Source: Delftia tsuruhatensis (GTDB lineage: Bacteria > Pseudomonadota > Gammaproteobacteria > Burkholderiales > Burkholderiaceae_C). Taken from it: a stretch of 64,000 bases of DNA. Positions 1 to 8,472 of this stretch are shown here, piece after piece (the first letter of the stretch is position 1; each line of letters starts with the position of its first letter). The notes beneath the pieces were generated by a model that was not told the origin of the DNA, made no database searches, and saw nothing but the letters and a program-made list of their open reading frames with translations. The stretch spans positions 5,108,001-5,172,000 of the forward strand of contig NZ_LR813084.1 of NCBI RefSeq assembly GCF_903815225.1, read 5' to 3'. The position numbers were made by a program, and so were the translations under genes.

Positions 1-1
1 C

Positions 2-781
2 GCCGGCCTGGCCGACCAGGGCGTCAAGGAAGTCACGCTGCTGGGCCAGAACGTCAATGCCTACCTCGGAAAGATGGGCGACACCGCCGAGATCGCCGAC
101 TTCGCCCTGCTGCTCGAATACGTCTCCGAGATCCCCGGCATCGAACGCATCCGCTACACCACCAGCCACCCCAACGAGTTCACGCCGCGCCTGATCGAGG
201 CCTACGCCCGGCTGCCCAAGCTGGTCAGCCACCTGCACCTGCCCGTGCAGCACGGCAGCGACAAGATCCTCATGGCCATGAAGCGCGGCTACACGGCCAT
301 GGAATACAAGAGCACCATCCGCAAGCTGCGCGCCATCCGGCCCGAGATGGCCATGAGCAGCGACTTCATCGTGGGCTTCCCCGGCGAGACCGAAGAGGAT
401 TTCCAGAAGATGATGAAGCTCATCCACGACGTGCGCTTCGACAACAGCTTCAGCTTCATCTTCAGCCCGCGCCCCGGCACGCCGGCCGCCAACCTGCACG
501 ACGACACGCCCCACGACGTGAAGCTGCGCCGCCTCCAGGAGCTGCAGGCCGTGATCAACCAGAACATCAAGGACATCAGCGACGAGCGCGTGGGCACGGT
601 GCAGCGCCTGCTGGTCGAAGGCCTGTCCAAGCGCGACGGCAGCGAACTCATGGGCCGCACCGAGTGCAACCGCGTGGTCAATTTCCCCGGCAACGAACGC
701 CTGATCGGCCAGATGGTCGATGTGAAGATCACCGAGGCGCGCACCTTCACGCTGCGTGGCGAGGTGGTGGTGCGCCACTGA
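2..781 (+). CDS. miaB: tRNA-2-methylthio-N6-dimethylallyladenosine synthase, 3' part (MiaB)
   Basis: This is the C-terminal part of MiaB, the radical-SAM enzyme that adds a methylthio group to i6A37 in tRNAs reading UNN codons. The open frame runs off the left edge, so the start, the N-terminal UPF0004 domain and the CxxxCxxC cluster motif lie outside. The visible part opens with the family stretch VTLLGQNVNAY, continues through the rest of the radical-SAM barrel (SDFIVGFPGETEEDF, FSPRPGTPAA) and ends in a TRAM-type RNA-binding domain (GRTECNRVVNF to the end). No strong terminator is visible in the 175 bases that follow. Confidence 0.95.
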   Translation, partial: AGLADQGVKEVTLLGQNVNAYLGKMGDTAEIADFALLLEYVSEIPGIERIRYTTSHPNEFTPRLIEAYARLPKLVSHLHLPVQHGSDKILMAMKRGYTAMEYKSTIRKLRAIRPEMAMSSDFIVGFPGETEEDFQKMMKLIHDVRFDNSFSFIFSPRPGTPAANLHDDTPHDVKLRRLQELQAVINQNIKDISDERVGTVQRLLVEGLSKRDGSELMGRTECNRVVNFPGNERLIGQMVDVKITEARTFTLRGEVVVRH

Positions 782-1019
782 CGGACCCTGCCGCGGCACA
801 CGGGCAAAAGGCGGGGCATGGCGTGTAACAGAGCGTGAAAACAGGCGGGCGGCACTGGCTGGACACAGGGGCTGCCGATAGCATCTCGGGGTCGCCGCCT
901 TGAGGCCCATCGGGCTGCATGGCTCTCCCAGCATCGCTTGCCTGCTATCGATTCCATGACCCTACCCCAGCCCGCCCCCCTGCCTCCCCGTCCTGGAGGG
1001 CGAAGCCCTGCACGCCTTC

Positions 1020-3245
1020 GTGGACCAGGCCCATGAGTTGCTGCAACAGGACGACGAGGGCTCCGGCATCGCCGCGCCCGAGCGCCAGGCCGCGGTCAGG
1101 GAACTGCTGGCCCAGCAGCGCTTCGTCCCGTCCACCGTAGGTGAGCTGGAACGCCTGCACGACCTCTGGCTCGACCTGGACCAGCCCGAGACCGCCAATG
1201 CCTTGTTGCGCGAACACCGCGATGCCGCGCTGCGCTCCCTGTCCGGGCAGGAGCGCCTGCAGGCCACGGCCAGCCTGGCGCTCAGCGACATCCAGAGCCG
1301 GCTGCGCTTCGACCGCGAAGGGGGCGTGGCACTGCTCGGGCCAGCCGCCGACCTCATGGGCCGGCTGCCGCACACCGGCGAGCCGTACAGGTACTGGAAC
1401 GGCTGGCACTACCTGGCCCGCGAGGCCTGTGCCTGGGACCTGGCCGAGCAGGGCGTGGACCTGCAGCGCCACCATGAACGCAGCGATCCCGATGGAGAGG
1501 CCTCGCCCGCCTGTCGCGATGCGCGCGCCTGCCTGCGCAAGGCCGAGCTGGCCCGACTGCGCGGCGATGCGGCCGCCACCGTGCGCCAGGTACAGGCCGC
1601 CACGGCGCAACTGAGCCAGGCACAGGCCGCGCAAGGCGTGGACTTCGGCGACTGGCTGCACCTGGCCCACCAGGTGCTCGCGCTGGCCCCGCAGAGCGTT
1701 CCGGCCGTGCTCATGGCGGCGGATCAGCATCTGGCGCGCACCGAAACCCCTGCCGCCTCGCAGGCCGTGCGCACCCATCGCAAGGTCCATGCGGCGCGGC
1801 TTCAGGCCATGGCCTGCCACGCCATGGGCCAGACCGAGGCCGCCCTGCAGCTGGCGCCGTCGGGACGCATCGGACTGGTGGACGATTCGGGCGACCCCTT
1901 CAGCGGCCTGGTGCTGCAATGGCTGCAGGAGGCGGGACGCATGGCCGAGGCCGCCGACCTGGCCCTGGAAAGCGTGCTGCACAGCCGTCCGGGATCGGCC
2001 CGGCAGGGCCATGAACTGGCCCTGCGCATGGTGGACAGCGACAACGCGCACGCTCCGACCTGGGCACTGATCCTGGCCTGGTCCGGACTGGACCCCGACA
2101 TGCAGGAGATCCTGGAGGACAGCCCCGCAGCTCCGCGCAGCGCCGACGAATACCTGGCCCTGGCACGCAGCCAGGCGCCCGGACACCCTCTGCTGGACCT
2201 GATCGATGGCTGGAGACTGGCCAAGGAGCGCCAATGGGAGCAGGCCCTGCCGCTGCTCGAGCGCGGCGTGGGCGGGCAGCCCCGCTACGCCAACTCCGAG
2301 CTGCTGCCCATGCTCTGGGCCGCCCGCTTTGCCGTGCTCTCCCCGCAGCAGGCGCTGCAACGTCCCTTCCCTCAAGGCCATGGCGGCCACTGGTGCTATG
2401 CAGCCGGCGTGGTGCTGGACGACGAGGACGACCTGGCCCCCATCATGGGAGCGGGCCGGCAGGTGCCGGCCGACGCAGTGCGCGAGCCGCTGGTGCAACG
2501 CTACTACGAGGAGGGCCTGGCCCGCTTCGAGTCCTTCTGGGCCAGCGGCCAGGGCATGTACAAGGACGGCGACTTGCACGTCTACTCCATGCTCTGCAAC
2601 AACCTGGCCATCAAGTACCGCATGCTCGAGCGCTACGACGATGCCGCGGCCCTGCACCGCAAGGGCCTGTCCAGCAGCCCCTTCGCGGAACACCACGACG
2701 GCCTGCTGTGGTGTGCCATCGGCCAGAACGACCGCGCCGCCATCGTCGCGGCGGCCGAGCAGCTGTGGCACTTCACGCAGGAGCACGGCTACAGCCGCCA
2801 CAGCCCCACGGACTACTTCCCCAGCGCCGGACAGGCGCTCTACCAGCTGGACCGCTCGGGCGAGATCGGCATCTGGCTCGAACGCCTGGACGAATGGTTC
2901 AGTGACCTGGATGAGGAAAACCAGCGCGAACAACGGCGCGACTACCTGGCGGCCCTGATGTCACTGCTCGACTTCTTCTCCGAAAACCATGGAGAGCTGG
3001 TGCATCCGCGCCTGCTGGCCCTGCTGCCCGAGGTGCGCGCGCTGGGAGAGTGCTACACGCTGCGCCGCCTGGCCTGCGCCATGGAAAGCTGCGGCCCCCT
3101 CGAGCAGGCCGTCGCCCTGCACCGCGAAGCCATCGCGAAACTCACGGCCGATGACAGCGAAGAAGAGCACCGCATGGCCCGGGAAGGCCTCAAGCGCTGC
3201 CAGAAACTGCACTCCGCCAGCAAGCCCTGGTGGAAACTGTGGTGA
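1020..3245 (+). CDS. TPR-like repeat protein of unknown function
   Basis: A large (about 741 aa) soluble protein with no signal peptide or membrane segment. It is rich in Leu/Ala helices with TPR/Sel1-like spacing, for example RYDDAAALHRKGL near residue 540 and a similar repeat near the C-terminus. I do not recognise a catalytic motif. The first possible start in this frame is a GTG at 1020 without a good ribosome-binding site, but the frame is open back to a stop at 957-959 and its residues look protein-like there (LEGEALHAF). An ATG at 956 in another frame would join this one if one C were removed from the C6 run at 975-980. The true start may therefore be 956 with a frameshift or sequencing error. 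The stop overlaps the next gene's GTG, pointing to one operon with the PcfJ-like and DUF1266 genes. Confidence 0.7.
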   Translation: MDQAHELLQQDDEGSGIAAPERQAAVRELLAQQRFVPSTVGELERLHDLWLDLDQPETANALLREHRDAALRSLSGQERLQATASLALSDIQSRLRFDREGGVALLGPAADLMGRLPHTGEPYRYWNGWHYLAREACAWDLAEQGVDLQRHHERSDPDGEASPACRDARACLRKAELARLRGDAAATVRQVQAATAQLSQAQAAQGVDFGDWLHLAHQVLALAPQSVPAVLMAADQHLARTETPAASQAVRTHRKVHAARLQAMACHAMGQTEAALQLAPSGRIGLVDDSGDPFSGLVLQWLQEAGRMAEAADLALESVLHSRPGSARQGHELALRMVDSDNAHAPTWALILAWSGLDPDMQEILEDSPAAPRSADEYLALARSQAPGHPLLDLIDGWRLAKERQWEQALPLLERGVGGQPRYANSELLPMLWAARFAVLSPQQALQRPFPQGHGGHWCYAAGVVLDDEDDLAPIMGAGRQVPADAVREPLVQRYYEEGLARFESFWASGQGMYKDGDLHVYSMLCNNLAIKYRMLERYDDAAALHRKGLSSSPFAEHHDGLLWCAIGQNDRAAIVAAAEQLWHFTQEHGYSRHSPTDYFPSAGQALYQLDRSGEIGIWLERLDEWFSDLDEENQREQRRDYLAALMSLLDFFSENHGELVHPRLLALLPEVRALGECYTLRRLACAMESCGPLEQAVALHREAIAKLTADDSEEEHRMAREGLKRCQKLHSASKPWWKLW

Positions 3246-4447
3246 AAGCCACCGCCGCGCGCCGTGCCTACCGCCCGCGCGACGTGGTCAACGCGCCCGC
3301 CATCAAGCAGCGCATCGGCGAGCGCAGCGCCGCGCGCGGCGACACCCAGGAGATCGCGGCCTGGCTGGCCAACCATTTCTACCGCCATGTGGTCGGCAAC
3401 CTCGATGCCGAACCGCCCGCCGTACAGCCCCTGACCACGCAGGCCGACCTGCTGCGCCTGCACCGTGGGGCCCCGCCGCCCGCCTGGGCCCTGGAACGTC
3501 TGCGCGAGCATGCGGCCCGGCCGGCATCGGGCCATGGCGCGGGGGCGCAGGCACACCAGACGCCGCTGTGGTGGGTGGACCCTGACAGTGCCCCCCTGCT
3601 GGCATTGGAGGGCCGGCTGCTGGAGTTCCTGTCCACGCGGCGGGGCACGGCGCTCGAAGGCAAGCTGCAGCGCATCAACTGCCCCCAGGCACTGGCACGC
3701 TGGACGCTGGAGCACCTGGCATTTGCACAGAGGCGCGACAGCGGCTGGGCCGGGCACCAGCCCGGCGCCGTACGCGCGCTGCTGCAGGGCCAGTTCGGCA
3801 TCTTCGTGGAGTTCGATGCAAAGAGCCCACAGCTGCGCGCCGAAATGGCCTATGAAAGCCAGATGATGCGCCACTGCCTGGGCCAGTTCAGCGAACGCGG
3901 CGCACTGCGCGGCGGCTACGGCGAGCACTATGCCGAAGCCTGCGAGCAGGGCAGGCTGCGCCTGTTCAGCTACCGCACGGGCACGGCCCAGCCGCGCATC
4001 ACCGTCAGCGCCCTGGTGCGGGAAGACGGACGGCTGCGCATCGACCAGATCAAGGGCAAGCAGAACCGCCCGCCCATCGCGCGCTACCTGCCCGATGTGC
4101 TGGCCCTGCTCAACCACCTGGACGCGGACGGCGAGGCACCTGCGGATGCCCTGGCCATGGGTATCGTGCACCGGCCCGCGCACCTGCGCGATCTCCATGC
4201 GCAGCCCCCGGCACCCGCCTGGTGCGCGGCCGCCGAGCTGCACGGCGAGGCCGAGCAGTTGTGGCTGTTGCAGACCCACCCTGGACTGCTGGAGCAGCTG
4301 GACATCCGCACCCCCCTCATGCAGTGGCTGGTCGCGGCACGGCGCGACACGGTGCCGGTGGCCGTCTTCGAACGCATGCCACGCAGTCCGGCGCTGCAGC
4401 AGGCGCTGGCGCTGGCACGCAGGCGCACGGCAGGAGGTGCGCGGTGA
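3242..4447 (+). CDS. PcfJ-like domain protein
   Basis: A protein of about 401 aa. Its central part resembles the PcfJ-like family, named after a protein of the enterococcal pCF10 plasmid and widespread in chromosomes. The visible signature is E-S-Q-M-M-R-H-C-L-G-Q followed by LFSYRTG, then a beta-rich ITVSALV segment and IDQIKGKQNRPP, matching the family pattern of an HC(V/L)G block followed by a QIKGK.N motif. The conserved His-Cys and Gln-Lys-Gly-Lys residues suggest a catalytic or nucleic-acid-linked role, but the family function is not established. GTG codons in this frame occur at 3230, 3239 and 3242; the last forms a GTGA overlap with the stop of the upstream TPR gene and is chosen for that reason. 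The gene ends in another GTGA overlap with the DUF1266 gene. Confidence 0.65.
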   Translation: MKATAARRAYRPRDVVNAPAIKQRIGERSAARGDTQEIAAWLANHFYRHVVGNLDAEPPAVQPLTTQADLLRLHRGAPPPAWALERLREHAARPASGHGAGAQAHQTPLWWVDPDSAPLLALEGRLLEFLSTRRGTALEGKLQRINCPQALARWTLEHLAFAQRRDSGWAGHQPGAVRALLQGQFGIFVEFDAKSPQLRAEMAYESQMMRHCLGQFSERGALRGGYGEHYAEACEQGRLRLFSYRTGTAQPRITVSALVREDGRLRIDQIKGKQNRPPIARYLPDVLALLNHLDADGEAPADALAMGIVHRPAHLRDLHAQPPAPAWCAAAELHGEAEQLWLLQTHPGLLEQLDIRTPLMQWLVAARRDTVPVAVFERMPRSPALQQALALARRRTAGGAR

Positions 4448-5109
4448 ACGCCTGGACCGTTCTGATCATTCTGGTGCTGCTGGCCTGGACTGCCCGCGCC
4501 GGGCTGCGCCGCGTCCGCGCGGCGCGCCAGCGCGGTGACTTCAGCAGCTACCGTACGGGAGATGCCGCGCTGGACCAGGCCCTGGCCTTGGCGCACCCCA
4601 TGGCCTTTCACGCCATCCGAGGGGGCTTTGCCGACCGGCAATTGCACGGGGCCGACGCGGCCCTGGCCTCCCAGTTGCGCCCCATGGTCCTGCACCACCT
4701 GGGCCTGCGCACCGACCTGGACGATGCCCAGGCCCGGCAGCAGTTGCCCGAAGGCCTGCGCCAGCGCTGGTTCACGCTGGACCTGCAGCGCCTGCTGCCC
4801 GGCGACGATCCCCGCGCCGCCATGGCCTTCGCCTGTGCGCGCGTGGCCTTCCATGTGCGCTGCGCCTGGCTGCTGGGCTGGCTGGACGAGGCCTTGCAGC
4901 AACAGATCCTGCTCATGAATGCGAGCCGTGCCCGGGACTGCTTCGGCGACTGGCAGGCGTTTGGTGAAGCCTATGCACGCGGCCGCAGCCAATGGCTGGC
5001 CCATGGTCGCGCCGACGTGCTGGGCCGCAGCGTCACGCCCGAAGAAGTGCGCCAGTGGGTGGCCGATCCACGCCATCCCTGGCACGCCATGGACTGGGAT
5101 GCGGCCTAG
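4444..5109 (+). CDS. DUF1266 domain protein with an N-terminal membrane segment
   Basis: A 221-aa protein starting at a GTG that overlaps the upstream stop. Residues 3-15 (AWTVLIILVLLAW) form one hydrophobic segment, so the protein is probably anchored in the inner membrane with its bulk in the cytoplasm. The C-terminus (FGDWQAFGEAYARGR, then an EEVRQWVADPRHPWHAMDW ending) fits the DUF1266 family, which includes E. coli YbeR and YbeU. In E. coli, DUF1266 genes sit beside Sel1-repeat and J-domain genes near hscC, a context resembling the TPR neighbour here. Molecular function is unknown. A minus-strand NlpC gene ends 2 bp beyond its stop, so transcription converges here without an obvious terminator. 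Confidence 0.65.
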   Translation: MNAWTVLIILVLLAWTARAGLRRVRAARQRGDFSSYRTGDAALDQALALAHPMAFHAIRGGFADRQLHGADAALASQLRPMVLHHLGLRTDLDDAQARQQLPEGLRQRWFTLDLQRLLPGDDPRAAMAFACARVAFHVRCAWLLGWLDEALQQQILLMNASRARDCFGDWQAFGEAYARGRSQWLAHGRADVLGRSVTPEEVRQWVADPRHPWHAMDWDAA

Positions 5110-5111
5110 CT

Positions 5112-5666
5112 TCAGGCAAAGATGCTGCGCGCCTCGGTGAAGCGCCTGGCGAAGTAGCTGTTGTCCATGCGCACGCGCTGCACTGTTCCACCACTGGATG
5201 GCGCGTGCACGAACTGGCCGTTGCCCACGAAGATGCCCATGTGCGAGTACCGCGTGCCCAGGGTGTTGAAGAACACGAAGTCGCCACGCTGCAGGCTGGC
5301 GCCCCCCACGGGGTTGCTGAACTGCGCCCACTGGGCCGTGGTGCGCGGCAGGCGGCTTTCGGTGATGCCGCCCACGGCCCACTGGATCAGGCCGCTGCAG
5401 TCAAAGCCCCCTTCGGGCGAATTGCCGCCATAGGTATAGGGCGTGTTGACGACCAGCATGGTGCGTGCCAGCAGCGCCTCCCGCAGTTCCGAATCGAGAT
5501 TGAGCGCCTGGGGCGAAGGGGCCGGCGCGGGCCCCGTGCCCTTGCGCGGCGCCGAGGAGCAGCCGGCCAGCAACGTGGCCGCCGCCAGCAAGGTCCAGTC
5601 GCGGCGCGACAGCCGTGGCGCCGGCACCAGGGCGCGGGCGCGAGAAGTCGGGACACCATTGCTCAT
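5112..5666 (-). CDS. NlpC/P60-family lipoprotein peptidase
   Basis: A 184-aa predicted lipoprotein with an NlpC/P60 cysteine peptidase domain, the type that cuts gamma-D-Glu-meso-DAP or similar cross-peptide bonds in peptidoglycan. The N-terminus has a twin-Arg/hydrophobic stretch and a lipobox LLAGC, so the mature protein is probably lipid-anchored in the periplasm. The catalytic Cys lies in GGFDCSGLIQWA, the His in YSHMGIFVG, and a third polar residue in QFVHAPSSGG. ATG at 5666 is preferred; an in-frame GTG at 5684 would add six residues. It lies downstream of ffh, which ends in a clear terminator, so it probably has its own promoter. Confidence 0.85.
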   Translation of the reverse strand: MSNGVPTSRARALVPAPRLSRRDWTLLAAATLLAGCSSAPRKGTGPAPAPSPQALNLDSELREALLARTMLVVNTPYTYGGNSPEGGFDCSGLIQWAVGGITESRLPRTTAQWAQFSNPVGGASLQRGDFVFFNTLGTRYSHMGIFVGNGQFVHAPSSGGTVQRVRMDNSYFARRFTEARSIFA

Positions 5667-5702
5667 GGCGAGGCATGTTCTCACAAAGGCCCTGCAGCGG
5701 CA

Positions 5703-5732
5703 AAAGAAAAGCCGCAGGCTGCGCTGCGGCTT
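5703..5732 (-). terminator. Rho-independent terminator of ffh
   Basis: An 8-bp stem (arms 5709-5716 and 5725-5732) with a short loop. On the minus strand it is followed by a T-rich run (TTTTCTTTT). It sits 40 bases after the ffh stop and separates ffh from the NlpC gene. Confidence 0.8.
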
Positions 5733-5771
5733 GGCGGACAGGAGGTGGCGTCCGCGGGGGATCGGGGGAAA

Positions 5772-7160
5772 TCAGAACGGCAGCTTGGGCATGCCGCCAC
5801 CCATCATGCCCTTCATGGCCTTCATCCCGCCCATGCGCTTCATCATCTTCATGAGGCCGCCGCCCTTCATCTTCTTCATCATCTCCTGCATCTGCTCGAA
5901 CTCCTTGAGCAGGCGGTTGACTTCCTGGACCTGCACGCCGGCGCCGTCGGCGATGCGTTTCTTGCGCGTGGCCTTGATGATCTCGGGCTTCTTGCGCTCC
6001 TTGGCGGTCATCGAACAGATGATGCCCTCCTTGCGGCGGATCTCGCGCTCGGCCTTGTCCATGTCCACCTGGCCGGCCTTGGCCGTGAGTTGCGCCGGCA
6101 GTTTGTCCATCAGGTTGGACAGGCCGCCCATCTGCTTCATCTGCTGGATCTGGGCCAGGAAGTCGTTGAGATCGAACCCGTCACCGCTCTTGACCTTCTC
6201 GGCCAGCTTCTGCGCGGCCTCCATGTCCACGCCCTTGGTGACCTGCTCGACCAGGGCGACGATGTCGCCCATGCCCAGCACGCGCTGGGCATGGCGGTCG
6301 GCGTCGAAGACCTCCAGACCGTCGATCTTCTCGGACACGCCCGCGAACTTGATGGGCGCGCCCGTGATCTGGCGCACCGACAGCGCGGCGCCGCCGCGCG
6401 AGTCACCGTCGAGCTTGGTCAGCACGATGCCGGTCAGCGGCAGCGCCTCCTTGAAGGCCTTGGCCGTGTTGATCGCATCCTGGCCCTGCATGGCATCGAC
6501 CACGAACAGGGTCTCCACAGGCTTGAGCGTGGCGTGCAGATCCTTGATCTCGGCCATCAGCAACTCGTCGATGGCAAGGCGACCGGCCGTATCGACCAGC
6601 AGCACGTCGAAGAAGTGCTTCTTCGCATAGTCCAGGGCGGCCACGGCGATGTCGTGGGGCTTCTGGTCGGGCGTGGAAGGGAACCATTCGGCACCGGCCT
6701 GGGCCGTCACCGTCCTGAGCTGCTCGATGGCGGCGGGGCGGTAGACGTCGCCCGAAACCGTGAGCACCTTCTTCCTGCGGCGTTCGATCAAGTGCTTGGC
6801 CAGCTTGGCCGTGGTCGTGGTCTTGCCGGCGCCCTGCAGCCCGGCCATGAGGATGATGGCCGGCGGCTGGGCGTTGAGGTTGATGTCGGCCACACCCTCG
6901 CCCATGGTGGCGGCGAGTTCCTTGTTGACGATGGACACCAGCACCTGGCCCGGCTGCAGCGAGCCCAGCACCTCCTGCCCCAGCGCCTTTTCCTTGACGC
7001 GCGCGATGAAGTCGCGCACCACGGGCAGGGCCACGTCGGCCTCGAGCAGGGCCATGCGCACCTCGCGCAGCATGTCCTGCACATTGGATTCGGTGATGCG
7101 GGCCTGGCCGCGCATCTCCTTGACGAGTCGCGAAAGTTTGTCGGTCAGAGCGGAGGCCAT
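5772..7160 (-). CDS. ffh: Signal recognition particle protein Ffh (SRP54)
   Basis: A 462-aa GTPase that binds 4.5S RNA and hydrophobic signal sequences, delivering ribosome-nascent chain complexes to FtsY at the inner membrane. The N domain begins MASALTDKLSRLVKEMRG. The G domain has GLQGAGKTTTTAKLA (P-loop), DTAGR and TKLDGDSRGG. The C-terminal M domain is methionine-rich and ends MKGMMGGGMPKLPF. The frame is open far upstream, but homology begins at this ATG, so the longer frame is not used. Divergent ypjD lies 261 bp away, the same neighbour pair as in E. coli. The 4.5S RNA gene itself is not in the window. Confidence 0.97.
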   Translation of the reverse strand: MASALTDKLSRLVKEMRGQARITESNVQDMLREVRMALLEADVALPVVRDFIARVKEKALGQEVLGSLQPGQVLVSIVNKELAATMGEGVADINLNAQPPAIILMAGLQGAGKTTTTAKLAKHLIERRRKKVLTVSGDVYRPAAIEQLRTVTAQAGAEWFPSTPDQKPHDIAVAALDYAKKHFFDVLLVDTAGRLAIDELLMAEIKDLHATLKPVETLFVVDAMQGQDAINTAKAFKEALPLTGIVLTKLDGDSRGGAALSVRQITGAPIKFAGVSEKIDGLEVFDADRHAQRVLGMGDIVALVEQVTKGVDMEAAQKLAEKVKSGDGFDLNDFLAQIQQMKQMGGLSNLMDKLPAQLTAKAGQVDMDKAEREIRRKEGIICSMTAKERKKPEIIKATRKKRIADGAGVQVQEVNRLLKEFEQMQEMMKKMKGGGLMKMMKRMGGMKAMKGMMGGGMPKLPF

Positions 7161-7421
7161 AAGCGGGGAGACTGGAAGCTGCGGGAAATGGAGGGTTGCG
7201 CCGTGGCGCACGGGCCGGCGGGCGGCGTCGACGCCGCGGGTCCGGCATGTCCCGGAGATTCTACCCGCAGCCCCTGGCGGGGCCGGTACCGGCGACCCGA
7301 TGACCGGCAGGGCTGCCGCCGCGTGGCATGGTTGCCGCCGCGCAGGGGCAGGCGGGCCCAGCGCGCCTGGATTCTGAGCCTGCGCAGCTGTCGCCGCAGC
7401 AGCGCCAGCTATCATTGAAAC

Positions 7422-8234
7422 ATGCTCGCTGTCCCCCTGATTTCCGCCAACGCATCGCCACTGGGCTGGATGCTGGCCATGGCCGCCGCCGTTGCCTATG
7501 CCGTGCCGGCCGTCGGCGCCCGACGCATCAGCCAGGCAGGCGCGCGCGCCGCACTGCGCCTGGCCTGGGTGCTGCATGCCCTGGCCCTGGCCTGGGGCCT
7601 GCTGGGCGAGCAGCCGCACTTCGGCTTTGCGCCGGCGCTGTCCATGACCGCCTGGCTGGTGCTCACGGTCTATGCGGTGGAGCAGCAGCTGTTCCCCAAG
7701 ATGCGGGCGCAACTGGCCTTGTCGGCACTGGGTACGGTCGCCGTGCTCATGGCCGCCCTGTTTCCGGGAACGCCTTTGCATGTCGATGCCTCGCCCTGGC
7801 TGCCGCTGCACCTGGCGCTGGGCATCGCCTCCTACGGCCTGTTCGCGGCCTCGGTGGTCCATGCGGGATTGATGACGCGCGCCGAGCAGCACATGCGCCA
7901 GGGCGGCGGCCATGACAGCGGCCTGCCGCTGCTGACGCTGGAGCGCCTGACCTTCCGCTTCGTGGGCGCGGGCTTCGTGCTGCTGACGGCCACGCTGGCC
8001 GCCGGATGGCTCTTTGGCGAGCAGCTGTATGGCAAGGCCTGGGTCTGGAACCACAAATCGGTGTTCTCGCTGCTGTCCTGGCTGACCTTTGCCGTGCTGC
8101 TGATCGGCCGCGCACGCTTTGGCTGGCGTGGCCGCAGTGCCGTGCGCATGCTTTATGCGGGAGCCTTGCTGCTGCTGCTGGCCTATGCGGGCTCGCGCTT
8201 CGTGATGGAAGTTCTGCTGGGGCGGGCGGCATGA
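7422..8234 (+). CDS. ypjD: CcsA/YpjD-family cytochrome c assembly-like membrane protein
   Basis: A 270-aa integral membrane protein with about eight hydrophobic segments, of the cytochrome c assembly (CcsA/HemX/YpjD) type. A conserved segment near the C-terminus, KAWVWNHKSVFSLLSWLTF, matches the family's WxW(D/N)xK pattern. E. coli YpjD has been linked to a divalent-metal phenotype as well as to haem-protein assembly, so the exact role here is open. A TATCAT hexamer at 7410-7415 lies only 6 nt before the ATG and no Shine-Dalgarno is visible, which suggests a leaderless transcript. Its stop overlaps the start of the next small gene. Confidence 0.85.
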   Translation: MLAVPLISANASPLGWMLAMAAAVAYAVPAVGARRISQAGARAALRLAWVLHALALAWGLLGEQPHFGFAPALSMTAWLVLTVYAVEQQLFPKMRAQLALSALGTVAVLMAALFPGTPLHVDASPWLPLHLALGIASYGLFAASVVHAGLMTRAEQHMRQGGGHDSGLPLLTLERLTFRFVGAGFVLLTATLAAGWLFGEQLYGKAWVWNHKSVFSLLSWLTFAVLLIGRARFGWRGRSAVRMLYAGALLLLLAYAGSRFVMEVLLGRAA

Positions 8235-8470
8235 AATACCTGCTGGTACTGATCGTCGTCGCCATTGCCATCGGCGTGTGGCGCGGCCAGCGGCGCGCCG
8301 AGGTCCGGGAACGGCGCCAGCGCGCGGCGCCGCCTGCGCCGCTTTCCGCGCCACAGGACATGGTGGAGTGCGCGCACTGCGGCCTGCACCTGCCACGCAG
8401 CGAAGCCTTCGAAGCCGCGGGACGCTGTTATTGCAGCGCCGAGCACCGGGCGCTGGCCCAGCGGCGCTGA
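8231..8470 (+). CDS. PP0621-family small zinc-ribbon-like membrane protein
   Basis: A 79-aa protein: an N-terminal membrane anchor (YLLVLIVVAIAIGVW) followed by a basic linker and a C-terminal cysteine cluster, CAHCGLHLP then RCYCSAEH. This is the layout of the PP0621 family found between ypjD and pilS in many pseudomonads and Burkholderiales. The cysteines probably bind zinc. The start overlaps the ypjD stop (ATGA), and pilS starts 3 nt after its stop, so it sits inside one operon. Function is unknown; the position suggests a link to the PilS sensor or to envelope assembly. Confidence 0.8.
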   Translation: MKYLLVLIVVAIAIGVWRGQRRAEVRERRQRAAPPAPLSAPQDMVECAHCGLHLPRSEAFEAAGRCYCSAEHRALAQRR

Positions 8471-8472
8471 AC

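Noticed and set aside
945..2933. A 662-codon minus-strand frame opposite the TPR-like gene
   Set aside because: It is a mirror of the real frame in GC-rich DNA; the residues are Gly/Val/Gln/His-rich with no family motif, while the plus strand has normal codon bias and overlaps neatly with the next gene.
4992..7418. An 808-codon plus-strand frame across the NlpC and ffh genes
   Set aside because: It is the antisense shadow of ffh; His/Leu-rich composition and no motif.
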